NCBI GenBank assembly: GCA_020633315.1 | Contig: JACKDV010000001.1 | Span: 558,001 to 622,000, forward strand | Direction of reading: 5' to 3' | Length of the DNA: 64,000 nt | Source: Myxococcales bacterium | Lineage (GTDB): Bacteria; Myxococcota_A; Polyangia; Nannocystales; Nannocystaceae | Shown: positions 1-7,449 of the stretch, in pieces | Position numbering within the stretch: the stretch's first letter is position 1 | How the letters are laid out: each line of letters opens with the position of its first letter | The notes under the pieces: model-generated | What the model was told of the DNA's origin: nothing | The model's database searches: none | What the model saw: the letters and a program-made list of their open reading frames with translations, nothing else | Made by a program: the position numbers and the translations under genes

Positions 1-2
1 AG

Positions 3-119
3 TGCGACCTCGACTACGTGCCCCACACGGCGCGCAGCGTGCAGGTCGAGCACGCGATGTCCAACAGCTTCGGCTTCGGGGGCACCAACGCGGCCCTCGT
101 GCTCAAGAAGGCCGACTGA
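3..119 (+). CDS. fabF: 3-oxoacyl-ACP synthase II (FabF), C-terminal fragment
   Basis: Only the last 38 codons lie in the window; the gene begins to the left. Beta-ketoacyl-ACP synthases condense malonyl-ACP with an acyl chain in cytosolic fatty acid elongation. The visible tail carries the C-terminal family signature [10 protein letters not shown], followed by a short hydrophobic strand and a basic end, as in FabF. The stop is 4 bp before the GTG of rpiB, so it probably belongs to the same operon. FabB or a related ketosynthase cannot be excluded from so short a piece. Confidence 0.85.
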   Translation, partial: CDLDYVPHTARSVQVEHAMSNSFGFGGTNAALVLKKAD

Positions 120-123
120 TCCG

Positions 124-600
124 GTGCGCTGGTACGTCGGCAGCGATCACGGGGGCGTGGCCCTGCGCGACCTGCTGGTGGCGCACCTGCGGACCCACGG
201 GCACGAGGTGCTCGCGGTGCTCGGCCCGGCCCACGAGGGCGAGTCGGTCGACTATCCCGACGTGGCCATGGAGGTCTGCGATCGGACGCTCGCCGACGAG
301 GGCAGCCTGGCGCTGTTGGTGTGCGGCACCGGCCAGGGCATGGCGATGTCGGCCAACCGGCGCCGCGGGATCCGGGCCGCGCTGGTGAGCGACGTGTTCA
401 GCGCTCGCATGGCCCGCGAGCACAATGACGCCAACGCGCTGTGCATGGGGCAGCGGGTGCTGGGCCCGGGGCTGGCCACCGATCTGCTCGATGCGTTCGT
501 GAGGGCGCGCTTCTCGGGGGGCCGGCACGCGCGACGAGTGGGGAAGATCGAGGCGATCACGGCCGGCGACGGGAGGCCGGCCGAGGCGGACAGGAGCTGA
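124..600 (+). CDS. rpiB: Ribose-5-phosphate isomerase B
   Basis: A 158-residue RpiB/LacAB-family sugar isomerase that interconverts ribose 5-phosphate and ribulose 5-phosphate. It starts with the family phosphate-binding motif GSDHGG and carries the catalytic Cys-Thr loop CGTGQGM near residue 67. The later AREHNDANALCMG block supplies the conserved His/Asn residues. The start is GTG, 4 bp after the fabF stop, without a strong Shine-Dalgarno, so translation is probably coupled. Ribulose 5-phosphate is a riboflavin precursor, which fits the rib genes downstream. The last 15-20 residues are a low-complexity extension. Confidence 0.93.
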   Translation: MRWYVGSDHGGVALRDLLVAHLRTHGHEVLAVLGPAHEGESVDYPDVAMEVCDRTLADEGSLALLVCGTGQGMAMSANRRRGIRAALVSDVFSARMAREHNDANALCMGQRVLGPGLATDLLDAFVRARFSGGRHARRVGKIEAITAGDGRPAEADRS

Positions 601-604
601 GGCC

Positions 605-1117
605 GTGCTCTGTCCCGTCTGTCGCAGCGCGAGCACCAAGGTGCTCGATTCCCGCGACGGCCGGGACGGCCTCTCGGTCCGGCGCCGCCGCTCGTGCAAC
701 GCCTGCGGGCATCGCTTCACCACCCACGAGCGCATCGAGGAGACCCTGCCCATGGTCGTCAAGCGCGACGGCAGCCGGCAGGCCTTCGACCGCGGCAAGC
801 TGCTGCGTGGGCTCCAGCTCGCCTGCCGCAAGCGGCCGGTGCGACGCGAGCTGCTCGACGCGGTGGTGCAGCAGGTGGAGCAGTGGTCCTCCACCCGCGG
901 CGACCGAGAGCTGCACGCGGCCGAGATCGGCGAGCGGGTGATGCACCACCTGTACGAGCTCGACGAGGTCGCCTACGTGCGCTTCGTGTCGGTGTATCGC
1001 AGCTTCGAATCGGTGGCCGAGTTCGCCGGGCTGCTGCGCGAGATGGAGAAGGCCGAGAAGGTCGACCCCGAGGGGCAGCGCACCCTGTTCGAGGCCCTGG
1101 CCCGGAGGGACGAGTGA
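605..1117 (+). CDS. nrdR: Transcriptional repressor NrdR
   Basis: A 170-residue NrdR, the zinc-ribbon/ATP-cone repressor of ribonucleotide reductase genes. The N-terminus has the CPVC and CNAC pairs of the zinc ribbon (residues 3-34), followed by RFTTHER and an ATP-cone domain with VVKRDGSRQ and YVRFVSVYR near residue 130. Length is typical of the family. GTG start 4 bp after rpiB; its TGA overlaps the GTG of ribD (GTGA). An nrdR-ribD pair is common in bacteria. Confidence 0.95.
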   Translation: MLCPVCRSASTKVLDSRDGRDGLSVRRRRSCNACGHRFTTHERIEETLPMVVKRDGSRQAFDRGKLLRGLQLACRKRPVRRELLDAVVQQVEQWSSTRGDRELHAAEIGERVMHHLYELDEVAYVRFVSVYRSFESVAEFAGLLREMEKAEKVDPEGQRTLFEALARRDE

Positions 1118-2274
1118 GCGAGCGCGGGCGCGCGAGCCTTGCGGTGCTGATGGCCCGCGCGGTCAAGCTGGCGCGCGCGGGGCTGGGCACCACCTATCCC
1201 AACCCCTGCGTGGGCGCGGTGGTGGCCCGCGGCGACCGGGTGCTGGGCGCCGCGCGCTCGGGCCCCACCGGTGGCCCCCACGCGGAGGTCCGCGCGCTGG
1301 CCCGAGCCGGCGCCGCGGCCCGGGGCGCGACGATGGTGGTGACCCTCGAGCCCTGCTGCCACCAGGGGCGCACCGGCCCCTGCACCCGGGCGATCGTCGA
1401 GGCGGGGATCCGCACCGTGGTGGTGGGCGTGCGCGACCCGGCGCCCCACGTGGACGGCAAGGGGATCCGAGCCCTGCGACGCGCCGGCGTGGAGGTGATC
1501 GTGGGGGTGGGGGAGGCCGAATGCCTCGCCGTGCACGAGCACTACCTGCACCACGTCCGCACGGGGCGGCCGTTCGTCACCCTCAAGGCCGCGACCTCGC
1601 TCGATGGTCGGATCGCGACCGCGTCGGGGGACAGCCGCTGGATCACCGGCGAGGCCTCGCGCCGCGACGGGCACCGGCTGCGGGCGGTCCACCATGCGAT
1701 CGCGGTGGGGGCCGAGACCGCGCGGCTCGACGACCCGCGGCTCGACGTGCGGATGGTCCGTGGGGTGGATCCGCTGCCGGTGATCCTCGATCCGCGGCTG
1801 CGGCTGGGGGCCCCCGCGGTCGCGCCCCCGAGGATCCTGCGGCCCGGCACCTTGGTGCTGCACACCGAGCGGGCGTCGGCGCGGGCCCGAGCGCGGGTCG
1901 CGAGCACCGGGGCCACGCTCGTCCCGGTCGCCAGCGATGCGCATGGGCTCGTCGACGTGCTCGCGGCGCTCGACGAGCTGGGTCGTCGCGAGCTGCGGTC
2001 GCTGCTGGTGGAGGGCGGTGGTCGGCTGCACGGCGCGTTCGTGGCCGCCGGTGCGTGGCAGCGTGCGTTCCTGTACCAGGCGCCGCGCCTGCTCGGCGAC
2101 GGGCGATCCATGCTCAGCGGAGTCGGGTGGAGCACGGTGGCCGAGGCGCCCGTGCTGCGGGTGGTCACCCGCCGTAGGCTCGGCCCCGACATGCTCACCG
2201 TGGTGGAGCCAGCACCGGCCGCGCGCGCGGCCACCCGAGCCGCCGGGCCGGCGCGCCCGCGTCGACGCCCCTAG
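1114..2274 (+). CDS. ribD: Bifunctional riboflavin biosynthesis deaminase/reductase RibD
   Basis: A 386-residue RibD catalysing two consecutive steps of riboflavin synthesis: deamination of the pyrimidine ring, then NADPH-dependent reduction of the ribose side chain. The N-terminal cytidine-deaminase-like domain has the zinc motifs PHAEV (near residue 50) and PCCHQGRTGPC. The C-terminal reductase has SLDGRIA, DSRWITG and LLVEGGG. GTG start overlaps the nrdR stop by 4 bp, indicating translational coupling. The final 20 or so residues are Ala/Arg/Pro-rich and probably disordered. Confidence 0.95.
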   Translation: MSERGRASLAVLMARAVKLARAGLGTTYPNPCVGAVVARGDRVLGAARSGPTGGPHAEVRALARAGAAARGATMVVTLEPCCHQGRTGPCTRAIVEAGIRTVVVGVRDPAPHVDGKGIRALRRAGVEVIVGVGEAECLAVHEHYLHHVRTGRPFVTLKAATSLDGRIATASGDSRWITGEASRRDGHRLRAVHHAIAVGAETARLDDPRLDVRMVRGVDPLPVILDPRLRLGAPAVAPPRILRPGTLVLHTERASARARARVASTGATLVPVASDAHGLVDVLAALDELGRRELRSLLVEGGGRLHGAFVAAGAWQRAFLYQAPRLLGDGRSMLSGVGWSTVAEAPVLRVVTRRRLGPDMLTVVEPAPAARAATRAAGPARPRRRP

Positions 2275-2320
2275 GCCGGGCTCGGTCGACCCCCGGGCGC
2301 GCGTGCGGTAGAACCAGATC

Positions 2321-3003
2321 GTGTTCACCGGCCTGGTGCAGAGGGTCGGGACGCTGGTCGGCAAGCGGCCCGGTCCCGAGCAGGAGACCCTGATCATCGA
2401 GGCTCGGCTCGAGCCCCGCGACCGGGAGCTCGGTGCGAGCGTGAGCGTCAACGGCGTGTGCCTCACCATCACCGAGAGCTCGGCGGAGCGCTTCTCGCTC
2501 GACGCCGCCTTCGAGACCCTGCGGCGCACCAGCCTGGGGCGCCTGGCCGTGGGCGAGCGCGTCAACCTCGAGCCCGCGCTGCGGTTGGGCGATCCGCTGG
2601 GCGGGCACCTGGTCTCCGGCCACGTCGACGGGGTGGGGCGGGTGCGCAGCATCGCGGCCCGCGGCGACGCCCGCCAGATCTGGATCGACCTGCCCGGCGA
2701 GCTGATGCGCTTCTGCGCCCCCAAGGGCTCGATCTGCATCGACGGCACCAGCCTCACCATCAACGAGGTGGACGACACCGGCCTGTCGGTGGGGGTCATC
2801 CCGCACACCCTGGGCGCGACCACCCTGGGCACGCTCACCCAGGGCGCCTCGGTCAACGTGGAGGTCGATCAGATCGCCCGTTACGTGGCGCGGCTGCTCG
2901 AGCATCGCGACGTCGAGGCGGCCACGCGGGCCGAGGCCGCGCGCGAGCTGTCGGTGGACGACCTGGTGGAGGCCGGCTACCTCGATCCCGGAGAGGGACG
3001 TCG

Positions 3004-3007
<4 letters not shown>
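2321..3007 (+). CDS. ribE: Riboflavin synthase alpha chain
   Basis: A 228-residue riboflavin synthase that dismutates two molecules of 6,7-dimethyl-8-ribityllumazine to riboflavin. It starts with the invariant MFTGLVQ and has two tandem lumazine-binding domains, each with its substrate loop: VNGVCLTIT (first) and GTSLTINEV (second). A 46-bp gap separates it from ribD. TAGAAC ends 6 bp before the GTG start and could be a weak -10 element. The stop overlaps the ribBA start (GTGA). Confidence 0.95.
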
Positions 3008-4170
<1,163 letters not shown>

Positions 4171-4176
4171 GGCGTC

Positions 4177-5436
4177 GTGGGCGAGCGTGCACCCCGGGTG
4201 CTGCTGGGCGTCAGCGGCGGGATCGCGGCCTACAAGGCGCCCGAGCTGGTGCGGGCGCTGGTGGGCGCGGGCATCGAGGTGCAGGTGGTGATGACCCCGG
4301 CCGCGCGGGCCTTCACCACCGAGCTGTCGCTGTCGACGGTGAGTCGTCGACCGGTGCGGGTGGAGATCCTCGACGCGGCCGAGGAGGGCACGGTGGGGCA
4401 CATCGAGCTCGCCGACTGGCCCGACCTGGTGGTGGTCGCCCCGGCCACCGCCGACCTCATGGCCCGCGCCGCGGCGGGGATGGCCGACGACCTGCTGTCG
4501 ACGGTGCTGCTCGCCACGCGGGCGCCGGTGCTGTGGGCTCCCGCGATGAACACCAACATGTGGCGGCACCCGGCCACCCAGCACAACCTGGGCGTGCTCG
4601 CGGGGCGAGGGGCCGTGTTCGTGGGGCCCGATCGCGGCGAGCTGGCCTGCGGCTGGGTGGGCGAGGGGCGGATGATCGATCCGCCGGTGATCGTGGCGCG
4701 GGCCCGCGAGCTGCTCGCGAGCGAGGAGCGAGGGCCCGAGCGGAGCTGGCAGGGACGGCGGGTGCTGGTGTCGGCCGGGCCCACGCGGGCCTACCTCGAT
4801 CCGGTGCGCTTCCTGACCAATGCGTCGACCGGAGCGATGGGCTTTGCGATCGCCGAGGTGGCAGCACGGCGCGGCGCCGACGTGACCCTGGTGGCGGGCC
4901 CGGTGGAGCGAGCCACTCCGGCGGGAGTCCGGCGGGTGGACGTGGAGACGGCCGAGCAGATGCTCGAGGCGCTCGACGCCGAGCTACGCGCGGGCCCCTG
5001 TGATCTGGTGGCGATGGTGGCCGCGGTGGCCGACCTGCGGCCGCGGGATCCCAGCGCGGGCAAGCTCGACAAGCAGGCGCTGGTGGCCGCGATGGCGGGC
5101 GGAGCCTGGGAGGAGGGCGTGGACGTGCTGGCCACCCTCGCGCAGCGGCACCGCGACGGCACGTTCTTCCTGGGCTTCGGCGCGCAGACGGTGGACGAGG
5201 GGCAGGAGGTGCGCGCGCGGCTGCTCGAGGCGGGGCGCGACAAGCTGCGGCGCAAGGGCTGCGACGCGATCTTCGTCAACCGCGTGGGCGTGCCCGGGGT
5301 GGGCTTTGGCAGCGACACCAACACCGGGCTGCTGGTCACCCGCGACGACGAGGTGCACGACGCCGGAGCGCCGCGACCCAAGGTCGAGCTCGCGGGGTGG
5401 CTGCTCGATCGCCTGCGCCAGGAGGCGAGGCGATGA
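4177..5436 (+). CDS. coaBC: Phosphopantothenoylcysteine decarboxylase / phosphopantothenate-cysteine ligase
   Basis: A 419-residue bifunctional coenzyme A biosynthesis enzyme. The N-terminal HFCD flavoprotein half (CoaC, residues 1-190) has the FMN motif SGGIAAYKA, the catalytic His in GHIEL, PAMNTNMW and the Cys loop LACGWVGEGRM. The C-terminal Rossmann half (CoaB) shows SAGPTRAYLDPVRF, NASTGAMG and MVAAVADLRP, then the Lys-containing AGKLDK. GTG start 6 bp after ribBA; its TGA overlaps the ATG of the next gene (ATGA). Confidence 0.96.
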   Translation: MGERAPRVLLGVSGGIAAYKAPELVRALVGAGIEVQVVMTPAARAFTTELSLSTVSRRPVRVEILDAAEEGTVGHIELADWPDLVVVAPATADLMARAAAGMADDLLSTVLLATRAPVLWAPAMNTNMWRHPATQHNLGVLAGRGAVFVGPDRGELACGWVGEGRMIDPPVIVARARELLASEERGPERSWQGRRVLVSAGPTRAYLDPVRFLTNASTGAMGFAIAEVAARRGADVTLVAGPVERATPAGVRRVDVETAEQMLEALDAELRAGPCDLVAMVAAVADLRPRDPSAGKLDKQALVAAMAGGAWEEGVDVLATLAQRHRDGTFFLGFGAQTVDEGQEVRARLLEAGRDKLRRKGCDAIFVNRVGVPGVGFGSDTNTGLLVTRDDEVHDAGAPRPKVELAGWLLDRLRQEARR

Positions 5437-6521
5437 GCGACGACGCGGCGACGCTGGCCCGCGCGTTCGGCCGGACCCTGCGAGACCTTCGGGACCGCTT
5501 CGACCTGCAGTACGTGGGGGCGGCCCCGATGCCGCCGCCCAGAGCGGGGGAGGGGGACGAGGTCCACGACGCGGCTCACGAGCAGGGCGAGCTCGGCTCG
5601 TCGGGACGGCCGGCCGACGAGCCTGCCCCGAGCGCCCCGCCGACCATGGCGCCCGCGAGCCCCTCGGTCGTGGCTGCTCCGCGGCGAGCGGCCGCGCCCG
5701 AGTCTCGGGGCGAGACCTCGAGCGCATCGCCCTCGACGGCCGAGCCTCCCTTGCGAGCGGCCGAGCCCGAGCCTCCGGTGGCCGAGCCCGAGGCCGAGGC
5801 GCGCGTCAGCGATCCCGCGCAGCGTGACCGGGCGGCCAAGGCCCGCAGCTCGGCGCTGCGCGAGGAGGCCAAGACCTGGACCGCGGCCACCAAGCTCGAG
5901 TTCCTGCGGCGGCGCAACGTGGGCGACTGCCAGCGCTGCCCGCTGGCCCGCACCCGCAATCACATCGTGTTCGGGGTGGGCAACGCCGAGGCCGATCTGA
6001 TGTTCATCGGCGAGGCGCCCGGGGCCGACGAGGATCGCCAGGGCGAGCCCTTCGTGGGACGGGCGGGGCAGCTGCTCAATCGCTGGCTGGAGCAGCTCCA
6101 GCTGCGCCGCGAGGACGTCTACATCGCCAACGTGCTCAAGTGCCGCCCGCCGGGCAACCGCGACCCACGGCCCGAGGAGGTCGACAAGTGCTCGCCGTTC
6201 TTGCAGGCGCAGATCCGGGCGATCGAGCCCAAGGTGATCGTGGCCCTCGGTCGTCACGCGGGCATGCTGCTGTCGCGGCGCGAGGACATGACCCTGCGAG
6301 CGATGCGATCGACCAGCCGCCTGAGCTACGACGCGGGCGCACCCAAGGACGACCCCAGCGCGCGCATCAAGATCCCGTTGGTCGTCACCTATCACCCCGC
6401 ATACGTGCTACGCCAAGAGGGTGATGGTCGACGCGTGCCCGATGGCCGGGCGTCGCCGACCGAGCTGGTGATGAAGGACCTCGAGCGTGCGCTGGCGATC
6501 GTGCGGGGGACCGGCGGCTGA
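5433..6521 (+). CDS. udg: Family 4 uracil-DNA glycosylase (Fe-S type) with long disordered N-terminus
   Basis: A 362-residue uracil-DNA glycosylase of the iron-sulfur family, which excises uracil from DNA. The catalytic domain begins near residue 150 with the first Fe-S cysteines (CQRC), followed by motif GEAPGADED, the GRAG loop, a further cysteine in NVLKCRPP, one in KCSPF, and TYHPAYVLR. The first 145 residues or so are Ala/Pro/Glu-rich with a short helical start, much longer than the usual 200-residue enzyme; such extensions are frequent in myxobacteria. Last gene of the operon; overlaps coaBC by 4 bp. Confidence 0.92.
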   Translation: MSDDAATLARAFGRTLRDLRDRFDLQYVGAAPMPPPRAGEGDEVHDAAHEQGELGSSGRPADEPAPSAPPTMAPASPSVVAAPRRAAAPESRGETSSASPSTAEPPLRAAEPEPPVAEPEAEARVSDPAQRDRAAKARSSALREEAKTWTAATKLEFLRRRNVGDCQRCPLARTRNHIVFGVGNAEADLMFIGEAPGADEDRQGEPFVGRAGQLLNRWLEQLQLRREDVYIANVLKCRPPGNRDPRPEEVDKCSPFLQAQIRAIEPKVIVALGRHAGMLLSRREDMTLRAMRSTSRLSYDAGAPKDDPSARIKIPLVVTYHPAYVLRQEGDGRRVPDGRASPTELVMKDLERALAIVRGTGG

Positions 6522-6596
6522 GATCGCGAACGACGCGATCGACGGCGCCCGATCCATTTCGCCGGCCGCTTGGCAAGTCAAGTCCCTGGCGTAGTA

Positions 6597-6615
6597 GCGT
6601 GGAAATTTTCCACGC
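6597..6615. promoter_or_regulatory. 19-bp perfect palindrome, possible operator or terminator core
   Basis: The arms are GCGTGGAAA and TTTCCACGC around a single T. The dyad lies 76 bp after the udg stop and about 160 bp before the HU-like promoter. As RNA it could form only a 6-bp stem with an A/T loop, so a protein-binding site is as likely as a terminator. Confidence 0.45.
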
Positions 6616-6777
6616 ATTCGGTGTGCGCACGCGACAGGTCACGTGTGCGCGAGCATTGGATCACGTTGCAGCGATTCACGCCAAGAAACATGGGGGCCTG
6701 GCACGACGCGCGCGATGCCGGATGCGAAGGCGCCTCGTCGTTTGCGAGCACGGGTGCGAAGCATGCGGACAAAACGG

Positions 6778-6806
6778 TTGACGCATCACCCCCGCGCCCC
6801 TAAGTT
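6778..6806 (+). promoter_or_regulatory. Sigma70-like promoter of the HU-like gene
   Basis: TTGACG (6778-6783), a 17-bp spacer and TAAGTT (6801-6806) give near-consensus -35 and -10 elements. Transcription would start near 6813, leaving a leader of about 24 nt before the ATG at 6837. Confidence 0.6.
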
Positions 6807-6836
6807 TGACCGCCCGCTCCCTCGCTACCGACGGTC

Positions 6837-7430
6837 ATGACCAAGGCAGAACTGATCGATCGAATCGCCCGCTCCCGCGACCTGCCTCCGGACATCAGCA
6901 AGAAGCTCATCGGCCAGATCCTCGGGCTCGCCTTCGACGAGCTGGCCAGCTACTTCGCTCGCGTCCGGGTCACGCGCTCGTCCAGCCCGCGCTTCGCCTT
7001 CCCGCACTTCGGGACCTTCACCAAGAAGCGACGAAGCGCTCGCCGTGGCGTGAACCCGCGGACCCTCGAGCCGATCCAGATCGAGGCCTGCGACACCATC
7101 CACTTCCAGGTCAGCCGAGAGCTGCGCGAGGCCATGAACCCCGGTCGCAGCACCGAGGGCGAGGTGGCCGAGCCCGCGCCGCCCAAGGCCGCGAAGAAGA
7201 AGGTCGCCAAGAAGAAGGTCAAGGCCAAGAAGGCCTCGGCCGGGGCGGCGTCGCGCGGCGTCGCGACCGGTCCCGGGCGTCGCCGGCTCACCCCCCGCGA
7301 CGACGAGGCCGAGCTCGGTGCCCCGCTCGAGCACGCGCTGTTCGACCCGGACCCCGGCGTCGAGCTCCCCGCCTCGCCCATGCAGCGTGTGAAGGGGCGT
7401 CGCCGCTCCCGCTCGCGCGGCACCGGCTGA
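6837..7430 (+). CDS. HU/IHF-family DNA-binding protein with Lys/Ala-rich histone-like tail
   Basis: A 197-residue protein. Residues 1-100 fit the HU/IHF fold: start MTKAELIDRIA, a helical half, then FPHFGTFTKKRR in the position of the HU G-x-F core and a DNA-binding arm, ending in HFQVSRELREAMN. It is followed by a linker and a tail around residues 118-140 with KKKVAKKKVKAKK, reminiscent of histone H1 or AlgP-type tails, then another Arg-rich stretch at the C-terminus. It probably binds or compacts DNA in the nucleoid. Plain HU is about 90 residues, so half the protein is extension. Confidence 0.85.
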   Translation: MTKAELIDRIARSRDLPPDISKKLIGQILGLAFDELASYFARVRVTRSSSPRFAFPHFGTFTKKRRSARRGVNPRTLEPIQIEACDTIHFQVSRELREAMNPGRSTEGEVAEPAPPKAAKKKVAKKKVKAKKASAGAASRGVATGPGRRRLTPRDDEAELGAPLEHALFDPDPGVELPASPMQRVKGRRRSRSRGTG

Positions 7431-7435
7431 GCGGG

Positions 7436-7441
7436 TACGTT
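7436..7441 (+). promoter_or_regulatory. -10-like element TACGTT just before the MMPL gene
   Basis: TACGTT ends 8 bp before the ATG at 7450 and no Shine-Dalgarno is present. A transcript from here would be leaderless or nearly so. Confidence 0.4.
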
Positions 7442-7449
7442 CCCCATCC

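Larger units (their letters stand above)
6522..6836. other. Non-coding gap between udg and the HU-like gene
   Basis: A 315-bp stretch, visibly richer in A/T than its surroundings. It holds a 19-bp palindrome (6597-6615), two direct copies of GTGTGCGC (6621-6628 and 6643-6650) and a sigma70-like promoter at the right end. Short reading frames inside it look random. No RNA gene was recognised. Confidence 0.6.

Noticed and set aside
2275..2320. FMN riboswitch in front of ribE
   Set aside because: The 46-bp gap is too short and no conserved RFN element is seen there or upstream of ribD.
6599..6781. 60-residue Cys/Arg-rich frame in the gap before the HU-like gene
   Set aside because: It has no Shine-Dalgarno, overlaps a palindrome and competes with frames in two other phases; codon use looks random.
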